DNA of 64,000 bases from CAZVFX01 sp964626565. GTDB taxonomy: Bacteria > Myxococcota_A > UBA9042 > CAIXZC01. Made by a program: the position numbers and the translations under genes. The notes below the pieces were generated by a model. It had not been told where the DNA came from and made no database searches. It saw only the letters and a program-made list of their open reading frames with translations. Below, in pieces: positions 7,833 to 16,819 of this stretch (position 1 is the first letter of the stretch; every line of letters starts with the position of its first letter). The DNA is taken from positions 4,722 to 68,721 of the forward strand of contig CAZVFX010000025.1 in assembly GCA_964626565.1 (NCBI GenBank), given 5' to 3'.

Positions 7833-10247
7833 GTGTACATTTCGTGGAACTGGCTGAACAGACACGTTGACCTGTCGGGGCTCGACCCCATGGAAGTGGG
7901 TTATCGCTTCACCATGTCGGTCGCTGAACTGGAAGGGATCGAACAGTTCGGAGCGACTTACGACCAGGTGGTTGCAGCCAAAGTGCTGGATATCCGCCCT
8001 CACCCCAATTCAGACCGCTTGACGGTTCTGGATCTGGACCTGGGTGACCGTCGGCTCGAAGCGGTTTCAGGCGCTCCGAACATAAAGCAGGACTCCCTCA
8101 TCGCACTGGCGCTTCCCGGCGTCAAGCTGGAAGGTGTGGAGGGCAAGCCGGTGGTAACCGAGGCGGAAGTGCGGGGCGTGAAGAGCCCCGGCGTCACCTG
8201 CTCCGAGCGGGAATTGGGTATCTCCGATGACCACTCAGGCCTCATGACGTTTCCTGAAGGTTCCTCACCCGGCACCCGGCTCACCGATGTGTTGCCGGTC
8301 CACGACTACGTCCTGGAAGTGGACAATAAGTCGATCACCCACCGGCCCGACCTGTGGGGCCACTACGGCATCGCCAGGGAAGTCGCGGCCCTTGTCGGGC
8401 GCCCGCTAAAGGCTTTCGACGTCACCATTCCTGAGGGCAGCGAGGACCCGCTGCAGGTGAGCGTGGAAGCCCCCGACTGTTGCCCCCGGTACACCGCGCT
8501 CGTCTTCGACGGAGTCACCATTGAACCGAGCCCCACGTGGATGAAGCTCGCGCTGGCCACAGTGGGCGTCAGGCCGATCAACAATGTGGTGGATATCACC
8601 AACTACGTCATGCTCGACGTGGGCAATCCGACCCACGCGTTCGACGCTCGGTTCGTTGCCGGCGACGCTATCATCGTGCGCTGCGCCGGTGACGACGAAG
8701 TGCTGGTCACCCTGGACGGGGAACCCCGGCGGTTGCTACCCGATGACGTGGTTATCGCTGACGGCCAACAGGGGGTAGCCTTAGGCGGCGTCATGGGCGG
8801 AGAAAACAGCGAAATCAGGGACGACACCTCCCGGGTGGTGCTGGAGGCGGCCTGTTTCAATCCCTCCAACATCCGCCGCACTTCATCCCGCCTGGGACTG
8901 AGAACCGAGGCGTCGGCACGGTTTGAAAAGGGACTCGACCGTGAATCTCCCATACAGGCCACCGCACTCTTTGCCCGGCTGTTGAAGGAATTCTGCCCGG
9001 CAAGCAACCCGGTGAGCCGCTTCTACGACGTGGCCGCGCCGGAACCGGAAACCACCATCGTCACTCTCGGCTACGACTACCTCTGCCAACGGCTGGGCAC
9101 CACCATTCCCGCCGAGACTGTGGTTCAGATGCTGGAGGCGCTGGAGTTCGAGGTTGCGCGCAAGGAAGATGACTTCGTCATTACGGTCCCCACCTTCCGC
9201 GCGACGAGAGACATCTCCATTGCTGAAGATATTGTGGAAGAAATCGGCCGGATCCACGGGTACGACAACATAGCCCCCGTCTCCCTCCTTGCCCCTGTTC
9301 GACCGGTGCCGCTGGTGCCCTCGAAACAGTTGGAGCGGCGCGCGCGCCGGGCGTTGGTTGCCCAGGGCTATTTCGAAACCATGTGTTACTCTTTCGACTC
9401 TCTCGCCCTTGCCGACAGCATCGGCTACTCGCTGGAAGAGGGCGTTGAGCTGGCCAACCCAATCTCCTCGGACATGCCGGTGCTGAGAAGGTCCCTCATT
9501 CCCAACCTGCTCATCGCGCTGGGAAAGAACACCGCCCGGGACGAAGTTCGCCTGTTTGAGACCGGCCGGATTTTTCACCCCTCCGAGCACGGGCAGGAGG
9601 TTGCAACCAAGAACCGGATTCCCCGGCAGGAGCGGCATGTTGGCGGACTGGCGTACAGCCGCCGGGCCGAGGGTCTCGACCTCTTCAGAACCGCTAAGGG
9701 GCATGTGGAGGGCCTTGGTCGAGCGCTGGCGCGGGGGGAGGTCAGCTTCGGCCACTCGGATGATACCAACGGCAAGCCGTGGTTGGTTGAGGGCAAGACG
9801 CTTTCCATCTCCATCGCAGGTGTGGAATGCGGAGTGTTGAGCGTACTGAACCCGCTGGTGAGAGACCGTCTGAAGTTGAAGGGCAAGGTCGCGGTTTTTG
9901 AAATCGACCTTGAGCCTTTCGTTGCGTCCCCGGACGCAACCGAGATGTTCAAGCCGCTGCCCCGGTTCCCGGCCATCCAGAACGACCTGAGCGTCATCGT
10001 GGACGCGGCGGTCACCAACGAAGCCGTGATCGCGGTCATCACCGACAGCGGCGGAACTCTACTCGACGAACTGGAGATGTTCGCCGTGTTCCGTGGCGGA
10101 CCCATTCCGGAAGGGCGCAAGAGCCTCTCGTATCACCTCCGGTTCAGGAGTTCGGAGCGAACTCTTTCGGACAAAGAGGTGGAGCCCCTCATGGAAGAGA
10201 TTCTAGCCGCTCTCCGAGCTACCGTAGGAGGAGAGATCAGGGTCTAG
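7833..10247 (+). CDS. pheT: phenylalanine--tRNA ligase beta subunit
   Basis: Beta subunit (804 aa) with tRNA-binding and editing domains. The N-terminus YISWNWLNRHVDLSGL is the typical PheT opening, followed by an EMAP/tRNA-binding region (HPNSDRL), the B3/B4 editing domain (ITHRPDLWGHYGIAREVAAL; NNVVDITNYVM; ASARFEKGLD), B5 and the catalytic-like core, and a C-terminal anticodon-binding FDX-ACB domain (PRFPAIQNDLSVIVD to about residue 804). I chose GTG 7833 because GAGG sits 6 nt upstream and the protein then begins as other PheTs do; a TTG at 7812 would add seven residues with no support. No ihfA follows, unlike gammaproteobacteria. Confidence 0.97.
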   Translation: MYISWNWLNRHVDLSGLDPMEVGYRFTMSVAELEGIEQFGATYDQVVAAKVLDIRPHPNSDRLTVLDLDLGDRRLEAVSGAPNIKQDSLIALALPGVKLEGVEGKPVVTEAEVRGVKSPGVTCSERELGISDDHSGLMTFPEGSSPGTRLTDVLPVHDYVLEVDNKSITHRPDLWGHYGIAREVAALVGRPLKAFDVTIPEGSEDPLQVSVEAPDCCPRYTALVFDGVTIEPSPTWMKLALATVGVRPINNVVDITNYVMLDVGNPTHAFDARFVAGDAIIVRCAGDDEVLVTLDGEPRRLLPDDVVIADGQQGVALGGVMGGENSEIRDDTSRVVLEAACFNPSNIRRTSSRLGLRTEASARFEKGLDRESPIQATALFARLLKEFCPASNPVSRFYDVAAPEPETTIVTLGYDYLCQRLGTTIPAETVVQMLEALEFEVARKEDDFVITVPTFRATRDISIAEDIVEEIGRIHGYDNIAPVSLLAPVRPVPLVPSKQLERRARRALVAQGYFETMCYSFDSLALADSIGYSLEEGVELANPISSDMPVLRRSLIPNLLIALGKNTARDEVRLFETGRIFHPSEHGQEVATKNRIPRQERHVGGLAYSRRAEGLDLFRTAKGHVEGLGRALARGEVSFGHSDDTNGKPWLVEGKTLSISIAGVECGVLSVLNPLVRDRLKLKGKVAVFEIDLEPFVASPDATEMFKPLPRFPAIQNDLSVIVDAAVTNEAVIAVITDSGGTLLDELEMFAVFRGGPIPEGRKSLSYHLRFRSSERTLSDKEVEPLMEEILAALRATVGGEIRV

Positions 10248-10253
10248 GACCCT
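10239..10253. repeat. inverted repeat centred on the pheT stop codon
   Basis: AGGGTC-TAG-GACCCT: a perfect 6-bp stem whose 3-nt loop is the pheT stop codon. There is no T-run after it, so it is not a classical terminator. It lies 11 nt before the next gene and might tune its translation. Confidence 0.4.
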
Positions 10254-10263
10254 GCCTTCCGTC

Positions 10264-11376
10264 ATGAATCAAGAACACGAAATACTGCTGGTGAGCAAAC
10301 CGATCGTCCCGCCGTGGAACGACAGCGGAAAGAACCTGGTCAGAGACCTGGCCGGGACCGGAACGCGGTACCACTACCGAGTCATGTCGACCCGGGGCGC
10401 CGAAGCCCCCGGTCCCAGGGCCAAGGTAGACCCGGTCTACTCCGCCGCGGGCCTCTATTCCCCGGGACTCAAGCAGAACCTGTCGGTGCTGAAGCGGCTT
10501 CTGAAACCGGACCGGCAGAGCCTCTATCATTTCTTCTTCGCACCGAACCCCAAGACGTCGAAGATGGCCAGAGCCGTATTGAAGCTCAAGCGGCGAAAGT
10601 CGGTGCACACCATCTGCAGCGTACCGGCCACCTTCGAAGGGATTACGAGGCTCATGTTCGCCGACCGGGTAGTGGCCCTGTCGGAACACACCCGCGGTTT
10701 GCTGACAGACCACGGAGTGCACAACGTTGTGCACATTCCGCCCTGCATTCCGTCCGCGGACCTGATGCCGGGAGAGCGAAAAGACGCGGTGGTGAACCGG
10801 TTGAAACTTCCGGCCCGCCCTCTGGTTGTCTTCCCCGGCGACTACCAGTTCTCCAGTGCGGCCCGAATATGCGCTGACGCACTTCCCGCTATTGTTGCCA
10901 AGACCGACGCCCAATTCGTGTTCGCATGCCGCATAAAGCAGGAGCAGTCCCGGCAGATAGAGGCAGGCATCCGCGAAATGGTCGCCCAGGCTAACCTGGA
11001 AAGCCGGGTGAGCTTCTTCAACGAGGTCGACGACATGGAAGCGCTGGTTGCCGCGGCCTCACTGGTGGTGTTGCCTGCCGACTCACTGTATGCCAAGATG
11101 GACATACCTCTGGTACTGCTGGAAGCTCTAAGAGATGAGGTCCCGGTGGTGGTGAGCGACCACGGCCCGCTGGCCGAACTGGTTGCTGAGCCGGTAGGAG
11201 TAGCCGCGCCTGTTGGCAACGCCAATGCGTTCGCACATGCGGTGGTCGAACTGCTCCGTGACCCGGACCAGAGACGACAGATGGGCACGAAGGGAAGGGA
11301 GATGGTGCTGAGCAAATATAACCCGGAGACGGTTTCCGCCCGCTACGAACAACTTTACGACGAGCTGCTCTCATGA
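10264..11376 (+). CDS. GT4-family glycosyltransferase
   Basis: Group 1 glycosyltransferase of 370 aa with the two-Rossmann GT-B layout. The C-terminal half carries the donor-binding features of GT4: RPLVVFPGDY at the start of the second domain, a VSFFNEVDDMEALVAAASLVVLPAD segment split here as VSFF and ASLVVLPAD, and the acidic motif around IPLVLLEALRDEVPVVVSDHGPLAE. Glycine-rich N-terminal SGKNLVRDL is where acceptor sugars bind in relatives. The substrate cannot be told. It follows pheT by 16 nt and overlaps the methyltransferase by 4 nt, so it belongs to the same operon; a role in surface polysaccharide or glycolipid assembly is inference. Confidence 0.85.
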   Translation: MNQEHEILLVSKPIVPPWNDSGKNLVRDLAGTGTRYHYRVMSTRGAEAPGPRAKVDPVYSAAGLYSPGLKQNLSVLKRLLKPDRQSLYHFFFAPNPKTSKMARAVLKLKRRKSVHTICSVPATFEGITRLMFADRVVALSEHTRGLLTDHGVHNVVHIPPCIPSADLMPGERKDAVVNRLKLPARPLVVFPGDYQFSSAARICADALPAIVAKTDAQFVFACRIKQEQSRQIEAGIREMVAQANLESRVSFFNEVDDMEALVAAASLVVLPADSLYAKMDIPLVLLEALRDEVPVVVSDHGPLAELVAEPVGVAAPVGNANAFAHAVVELLRDPDQRRQMGTKGREMVLSKYNPETVSARYEQLYDELLS

Positions 11377-12089
11377 CGCAAAAAGCCAACATCGACTATT
11401 ACGACGAGTTCTCCACCCTGTACGAAAAGGAGCGGTGGAAACCTTATCATCGTTTCCTGGACGAAAGCGAAATCGAGGCGGCCCGGCCGTACTGCGAGGG
11501 AAAGGAAGTCCTGGAGGTCGGGTGCGGTACCGGACTGGTGCTGGAGCCCCTGTCCCTCATAGGTTCCAAAGCTTCGGGGATAGACCTTTCCCGGGGAATG
11601 ATCGAGAAAGCCGCGGCCCGGGGGCTCAACGTCACCCAGGCCAGCGCCACGAACCTCCCCTTCGACGACGACAGCTTTGACTGCGTAGTCTCATTCAAGG
11701 TGCTCGCACACATTCCGGATATCGCCCAGGCAGTGGCTGAGTGTGCCCGGGTCACCCGGCCCGGTGGGCACGTCGTGCTGGAATTCTACAACCGCCACTC
11801 CATTCGCCAACTGGTGAAGATGGCCAAACCTGCCCAGAAAGTGGCCGACACCGGGACTACCGACGACCAGGTATACACTCGGTACGATACGCTGAACGAT
11901 ATCCGCGGCTATCTGCCGCCGGGAATGGAAGTGGTGAAAGTGGGCGGCTTCCGCTGCCTGGCGCCGACCTATCATTTCTACAACGCACCAGTTGTGGGGA
12001 AGGCCACGGTGGCCGTCGAGTCGCTGCTGCGCAAGACCCCGCTTTCCCGCTTCGGTGGCTTCCTCATCGTGGTGGCCCGGAAGAGTTGA
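11373..12089 (+). CDS. class I SAM-dependent methyltransferase
   Basis: 238 aa, Methyltransf_11/25 type. SAM-binding motif I is VLEVGCGTGLVLEPL (residues ~45-60), followed by GIDLSRGMIEKA (motif post-I), ASATNLPFDDDSFDCV (motif II) and LAHIPD...ARVTRPGGHVVLEFYN (motif III). The C-terminal half probably holds the acceptor site. It overlaps the glycosyltransferase start-stop (ATGA), so the pair may act on the same glycoconjugate or lipid, which is inference. Confidence 0.88.
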   Translation: MTQKANIDYYDEFSTLYEKERWKPYHRFLDESEIEAARPYCEGKEVLEVGCGTGLVLEPLSLIGSKASGIDLSRGMIEKAAARGLNVTQASATNLPFDDDSFDCVVSFKVLAHIPDIAQAVAECARVTRPGGHVVLEFYNRHSIRQLVKMAKPAQKVADTGTTDDQVYTRYDTLNDIRGYLPPGMEVVKVGGFRCLAPTYHFYNAPVVGKATVAVESLLRKTPLSRFGGFLIVVARKS

Positions 12090-12099
12090 TGGCTGAAGA

Positions 12100-12609
12100 A
12101 TGACCCAACACCTGATTCACTCCATTCTCCTCGCCTTGCACAACCTTGCGCTGGTGGTCTGCGCCGGGGCTCCGTGCTACCTTCTTCTGATAATTCTGAA
12201 GCGCGACCGGCAGGGTGGTGAAAACTCAGTTGAGTTGGACAAACTGCTGGCCCGGACCGTCAACGCCTCCCTGCCCTATTTCTTCTTCTTCGCCTTGCTC
12301 CTCATCGCCACGGGCGTGGGCATGCCGCTGAATCGAGCGCTCAACTCCGGAGCGCTGCGCCCCATGAACCCGGTGGCCGGAACCGCGGCAATGCTGAAGC
12401 TTGTTTCCGCAGTGGCTTTCTTCAGCGTTATGGCCGTCACGTTCATGCGCTTCAACCGGCCTCTGCTCCGGCTGCTGAGCGAACCGAAAGGAGACCCGGA
12501 ACGGATCCGGCAACTGAGCGCCCGACGGCGCAAGCTGCTGTCCGGAGCAACCTTCCTCGCCGCGTTGATCCTGATCCTCAGCGGCTTCATGCGCTTTCAG
12601 ATGTGTTGA
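12100..12609 (+). CDS. small integral membrane protein of unknown function
   Basis: 169 aa with four predicted membrane helices (about residues 8-28, 57-75, 95-118 and 146-165) joined by short basic or acidic loops. No catalytic motif or family I recognise; the four-helix plan with an N-terminal His is reminiscent of small cytochrome- or CopD-like membrane proteins, but nothing decisive is visible. It is last in the mur-phe operon, 10 nt after the methyltransferase, and ends 3 nt from the stop of the convergent lipoprotein gene, so there is no room for a separate terminator. Confidence 0.7.
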   Translation: MTQHLIHSILLALHNLALVVCAGAPCYLLLIILKRDRQGGENSVELDKLLARTVNASLPYFFFFALLLIATGVGMPLNRALNSGALRPMNPVAGTAAMLKLVSAVAFFSVMAVTFMRFNRPLLRLLSEPKGDPERIRQLSARRRKLLSGATFLAALILILSGFMRFQMC

Positions 12610-12612
12610 ACC

Positions 12613-13914
12613 TTACTGGGGAACGACTGTCACCCTGTCTATCTTGATGTAAGCGGTACCCTGCCACTGGACCCGGGTCTCCAGCTTATGACTCGCCCCC
12701 GGCCACGAAAACGAGAGCGAAAAATCCTGATAGGAGAAAGCGCCGTTGAAGTGATTCCGCTTTACCCCTTTGTTGGCCTTGATGTTGTTGGCGGTAGCAT
12801 CGGCGATGTCCAGCTTCACCACCGTGTCGGAACCGGCCGTATTGTTGTCGACCATCATGCGGAAGTAGGCCACGTAGTTGCCGGCAGGCACGCCGGTGTC
12901 GTAGGGCCCGTACAGCATGTAGTTCTTGGTGTGCTCATTAGTGTTGCACGCCCAGCCGTCTCCTTCCTTCTTGCCCTGCTCGTGCCCCATCCCTCCCGAC
13001 TCCGCCTCATACTTCCAGCCCAGGCATTGGAAGTTCGAGCAGGTCTGATAGGAGCTGCAGTTTCCGCAACTTCCCCCGCAACTGTCAGCGCCGCACTCTT
13101 TGCCCGCACACTGTGCCTGACAGACACAATTGCCTGTGTCGCAGATCTGACCGCTCCCGCAACTGCCACAGGTCCCGCCGCACCCGTTGGGCCCACAATT
13201 TTTGCCTGCGCAGGAGGGAATGCACAGGCACGTTCCGCCCGAGCACTCCTCGTTGCCCTGGCAAGTTCCGCAGGTGCCGCCGCACCCATTGGCCCCACAC
13301 TCTTTGCCCACACATTGCGGCGTGCAATTCGACTTGCAGACGAAGTCCACGCAATCGTGGTTTTCCGGGCAGGTGGCGCACTGCCCACCACAGCCGTCGG
13401 GCCCGCATTGCTTGCCCTCGCAGTCAGGGAACTGAGCGGTGCCGTCGCAGTCGTCATCGATGATGTTATAGCAATCCTCTTCCGCATCGGGATTCACGTA
13501 CGGGCTGTCGTCCAGGCAGTCTCCCAACTTCGTGGCGGTGTGATTGACTCCGGGCTGGCACAAGCACTTGGCCGCGCCGATGCCCCAGCCGTCCTGGTCT
13601 GAATCCAGGAAAAAATCGGTGCAGCCGTAGGCCCCCTCTTCGTCCACTTCGCCGTCATCATCGTCGTCCAACCCGTTGCACTGTTCCGCACCGGGGGGAA
13701 CGTAGATATCTTCCGGCTTATTATCTTCGGGCTGCCACCCCGGAACATCGTCCCCGGGTTGCACTCCGCGCTCATCCGTTCCACCGCCGCCCATATCTTC
13801 CTGCGGCACAAAAACGGCCCCGTCATCGTCGGGAAGAACCTTACCCTGGCGGATAGTAGTCTGCTCACAGGCAAAAGAGAACAGAACAACCAGCGCCGCC
13901 ATAATCCGTTTCAT
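12613..13914 (-). CDS. Cys-rich lipoprotein with MopE-like motif, four CG-rich modules and a CBM-like C-terminus
   Basis: 433 aa exported lipoprotein (lipobox LFSFAC, Cys at ~16). After an acidic linker comes a MopE-type metal-binding motif (CNGLDDDDDGEVDEEG... and CYNIIDDDCDGT), then four consecutive ~35-residue modules built on C-x-GK-x-CG-x-x-GCGG-x-C-x-x-C (residues ~170-300), each probably held by disulfides. The last ~130 residues (from KYEAESGGMGHEQG) look like a carbohydrate-binding module of the CBM6/35 type: the AESGG start, YxxxFRMMVDNN and a final IKIDRVTVV strand. Likely a surface protein that binds metal and perhaps glycan. ATG start; convergent with the membrane protein gene. 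Confidence 0.8.
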   Translation of the reverse strand: MKRIMAALVVLFSFACEQTTIRQGKVLPDDDGAVFVPQEDMGGGGTDERGVQPGDDVPGWQPEDNKPEDIYVPPGAEQCNGLDDDDDGEVDEEGAYGCTDFFLDSDQDGWGIGAAKCLCQPGVNHTATKLGDCLDDSPYVNPDAEEDCYNIIDDDCDGTAQFPDCEGKQCGPDGCGGQCATCPENHDCVDFVCKSNCTPQCVGKECGANGCGGTCGTCQGNEECSGGTCLCIPSCAGKNCGPNGCGGTCGSCGSGQICDTGNCVCQAQCAGKECGADSCGGSCGNCSSYQTCSNFQCLGWKYEAESGGMGHEQGKKEGDGWACNTNEHTKNYMLYGPYDTGVPAGNYVAYFRMMVDNNTAGSDTVVKLDIADATANNIKANKGVKRNHFNGAFSYQDFSLSFSWPGASHKLETRVQWQGTAYIKIDRVTVVPQ

Positions 13915-13962
13915 GGAACCTCGCTTGCATCGACACCATGATACCCCTTCCGGCTAAAGGGT

Positions 13963-15252
13963 TCAATTAGTGAGCACTCCGCACTTCTTGTCTTTCAGGC
14001 ATCGGCGAAGCCAGAGGAACGAGATGAGGCCGGTGGTTACGTTGGCTGCAGCGGCCGCTGCGAAGACGCCGGGGAGACTCAGAAAATGGGCCCCCAGGTG
14101 GGCGAGAGGGACGAAGAACACAAACATGTGGGTGACGCTCAGTAGAGCCGCTTGAATCGGCTTGCCCAGCACGTTGAGCGCCGACCGGGACAGGTGGAAT
14201 ACGCCCTGCAAGCCATAGCCCACCGGGACAATCCAAAGGTAGAGTGCGATGTTGGACGCCACCAATTCGCTCTCACCAAACAGAGAGCCGATGGGTAGAG
14301 CAAGAAAGTGGAGCACGATGAGGGCGCCCGTGCCCCACCACAGGGCGAAACGCTGGCACGAGCGGATTCCGTTCACCACCCGGTCACCTTTGCCCGCACC
14401 TACGTTCTGGCCGACAAAGGGAGCCAGGACCGAAGACAGAGCCATCACAACGGTAAGCGCAAATACGTCGATCCTGGTGGCCACGCCGTAGGCGGCAACC
14501 GCGGCCGGCCCTTCCTGGGACACCAACCGGGTGATTATGCCCATCCCCAGGGGATAGATCATGTTCGCTCCCGCGTTGGGGAGCCCGATGTGCAACACCT
14601 TCTTCCATGACCGGAGCCCTACCCTGAGCGGCGGCGGCTTGAGCGTGATCATCCGCTCCCTGCGGTACAGCACGTGGAGTGCGACCAGCAACGTCGTGGC
14701 CCGGGCGACAACTGTCGCCAGCGCCGCACCGGCAAGCCCCAGGGCCGGAATCGGCCCCAGTCCAAAGATCAGCAGCGGGTCGAGTAGAATATTGATCAGG
14801 AAGGCCACCAGCATCACCGCGCTGGGGGTGCGCGTGTCTCCGGTGGCTCGAATTGCGCTGTTTCCCACCATGGGAATGACCAGGAAGATCACCCCGGGAT
14901 ACCAGATGGTCATGTACTCCCGAATAAGGGGCCTGATTTCGGGGCCCGCACCCAGCAAAGCGAACACCGAGTCGATGGTGAGCAGGCCCAGTCCTCCGAG
15001 GATGGCTACCGCCAGCAGCGCAAGGACCAGCGCATCAGTGGTCAGGCGCTGCACCTCTTCCTGGTCCCCTCTGCCGACTGCGCGGGAGATTACCGCGGCT
15101 GCACCAATGCCCAGACCCATGGCCAGGCTGCCCACAATGAAGACCACGGGGAAGGTGAAACTGAGCGCGGCCAACTCCACATCCCCCACCCGGCCGATAA
15201 AGAACGCATCCACCAGGTTGAACGCCACCATGCCCAGGATGCCGAACACCAT
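13963..15252 (-). CDS. MATE-family multidrug/metabolite efflux transporter
   Basis: Membrane antiporter of about 429 aa (from the ATG) with ~12 helices in two homologous halves. Family signs: FNLVDAFFIGRVGDVELAALS, GLGIGAAAVISRAVGRGD, GNSAIRATGDTRTPS, and in the second half GLPNAGANMIYPLG and APFVGQNVGAGKGDR. The ATG at 15252 lies inside the first helix: the same frame continues upstream as AILTEGPIRKTLFKLTLPM, which is typical MATE N-terminal sequence, back to an in-frame TAA near 15366. No ATG, GTG or TTG is present in that stretch, so the real start may be ATT 15303 or CTG 15300, or the original start is lost or misread. Lies between rtcB and the Cys-rich lipoprotein. Confidence 0.9.
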   Translation of the reverse strand: MVFGILGMVAFNLVDAFFIGRVGDVELAALSFTFPVVFIVGSLAMGLGIGAAAVISRAVGRGDQEEVQRLTTDALVLALLAVAILGGLGLLTIDSVFALLGAGPEIRPLIREYMTIWYPGVIFLVIPMVGNSAIRATGDTRTPSAVMLVAFLINILLDPLLIFGLGPIPALGLAGAALATVVARATTLLVALHVLYRRERMITLKPPPLRVGLRSWKKVLHIGLPNAGANMIYPLGMGIITRLVSQEGPAAVAAYGVATRIDVFALTVVMALSSVLAPFVGQNVGAGKGDRVVNGIRSCQRFALWWGTGALIVLHFLALPIGSLFGESELVASNIALYLWIVPVGYGLQGVFHLSRSALNVLGKPIQAALLSVTHMFVFFVPLAHLGAHFLSLPGVFAAAAAANVTTGLISFLWLRRCLKDKKCGVLTN

Positions 15253-15372
15253 GGGGAGCGTCAGCTTGAACAGGGTCTTGCGAATGGGCCCTTCAGTCAG
15301 AATCGCTGTTTGGTCGTTTCTCGTGATCTGGCTCTCGCTGTCGCAGGCCCGGCGCTGACGCTTAGGGTACTG

Positions 15373-16809
15373 TTATCCTTTAATAACGCCTACTGGAGCG
15401 AGGCGGGCGACGGGTAAGGCCAGACCCGCCTTCTTCACGACTCGCACCACGTCGGCTACATCCTTGTACGCTTGAGGAAACTCCTCTCGCAAGGTCTTTC
15501 TACCCGCAGCCCGGACAATTATTCCCTTCTTCTCCAACTCGTCATCGATGCGGCGGCCCTTGGTGGACTTCAACGCGGCCTTGCGGCTCATCACCCGGCC
15601 CGCTCCGTGCGCGCAACTTCCAAAACTCTTGTGTAACGAATCGGGGCCACCCACCGCCACGTATGAATAGCGCCCCATATCACCCGGGATCAGCACCGGT
15701 TGGCCTGCGTCCTTGTAAGCCGCAGGCACCAGCGGATGCCCCGGCGGCAGCGCTCTAGTCGCCCCCTTCCGGTGCACGCACAGGGTGCGGGACCGCCCTT
15801 GCACTTCATGTTTCTCGATCTTCGCGATGTTGTGTGCCACATCGTACACAACGTTGAGTCCCAGGCTCCCCGACGACCGCCTGAACACGCGCTCGACCCC
15901 TTCCCTCAAGAAGTGGGTTATCATCTGCCGGTTGGCAAACGCGAAGTTAGCTGCACTCGACATGGCTGCCAGGTAGTGCCGCCCTTCGGGAGAACGCAAA
16001 GGAGCGCAGACCAACTGGCGGTCGGGGAGGTGGATGTTGAAACGGGGAGCAGCCTTGTTGAGGCGGTCGATCGACTCGGAGCACACCTGGTACCCGAATC
16101 CTCTCGACCCGGTGTGCACGCTGAACACCGCACTACCCCTGGCGAGCCCCAACAGGGCAGCCTCACGCTCCCGGTAGACTTCCTCCACATACCCGATCTC
16201 CACAAAGTGGTTCCCCGAACCCAGCGTCCCGAGCTGGCTCTTTCCCCGCTCGTAAGCACGATCGCTCACCGCGTCGAAATCCCCGCCCTCGATGCATCCG
16301 TTATCTTCGATGAACTCCAGGTCGTCGCGCTCGCCAAATCCGTTGCTCACCGCCCATGCCGCACCGGTAGTACACACCTTGGCCATTTGCGCCCGGGAGA
16401 GATGAAAATCACGGTGATGAGACCCCAGGCCCGATGGAATGGCGGTGAACAGGGTGTCCACCAACTCCCTGAGCCTGTCTGTAACTTCCTCCCGGGTCAG
16501 GCCGGACCTTATGAGCCGCACCCCGCAGTTAATGTCATAGCCCACCCCGCCCGGAGAGATCACGCCGTCATGCATATCAAAGGCAGCGACACCGCCGATG
16601 GGAAACCCGTACCCCCAGTGAATGTCGGGCATGGCGTAAGAAGCTTCGACAATGCCGGGGAGACAGGCCACGTTGTTTACCTGGTCGAGGCAGGGGTCCG
16701 ACAGGATATTATCCATCAGCCGGCCGTCGGCGTACACGACTCCATCCACATTCATGCGTCCCTCTTTGCGCATGACATAGCTGGAACCGTCCCGGCGTTC
16801 GAGTTTCAT
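15373..16809 (-). CDS. rtcB: RNA-splicing ligase RtcB
   Basis: Mn2+/GTP-dependent RNA ligase that joins 2',3'-cyclic phosphate or 3'-phosphate to 5'-OH ends in tRNA splicing or RNA repair. 478 aa from ATG 16809, chosen over a TTG 21 nt upstream because a GGGAGAAGGA site precedes it. Active-site motifs are all present: GYDINCGVR (metal-binding Cys), LGSGNHFVEIG, HTGSRGFGYQV, VYDVAHNIAKIE and SFGSCAHGAGRVMSR, whose His is the one guanylylated in the family; C-terminal AYKDVADVV closes the core. The start is 10 nt after the archease stop, an arrangement known from many bacteria and archaea. Confidence 0.97.
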   Translation of the reverse strand: MKLERRDGSSYVMRKEGRMNVDGVVYADGRLMDNILSDPCLDQVNNVACLPGIVEASYAMPDIHWGYGFPIGGVAAFDMHDGVISPGGVGYDINCGVRLIRSGLTREEVTDRLRELVDTLFTAIPSGLGSHHRDFHLSRAQMAKVCTTGAAWAVSNGFGERDDLEFIEDNGCIEGGDFDAVSDRAYERGKSQLGTLGSGNHFVEIGYVEEVYREREAALLGLARGSAVFSVHTGSRGFGYQVCSESIDRLNKAAPRFNIHLPDRQLVCAPLRSPEGRHYLAAMSSAANFAFANRQMITHFLREGVERVFRRSSGSLGLNVVYDVAHNIAKIEKHEVQGRSRTLCVHRKGATRALPPGHPLVPAAYKDAGQPVLIPGDMGRYSYVAVGGPDSLHKSFGSCAHGAGRVMSRKAALKSTKGRRIDDELEKKGIIVRAAGRKTLREEFPQAYKDVADVVRVVKKAGLALPVARLAPVGVIKG

Positions 16810-16819
16810 TCCTTCTCCC

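Noticed and set aside
12688..13602. 304-codon plus-strand frame opposite the Cys-rich lipoprotein
   Set aside because: The minus strand holds the real repeats and lipobox; the plus frame is low-complexity Val/Ala/Gly sequence.
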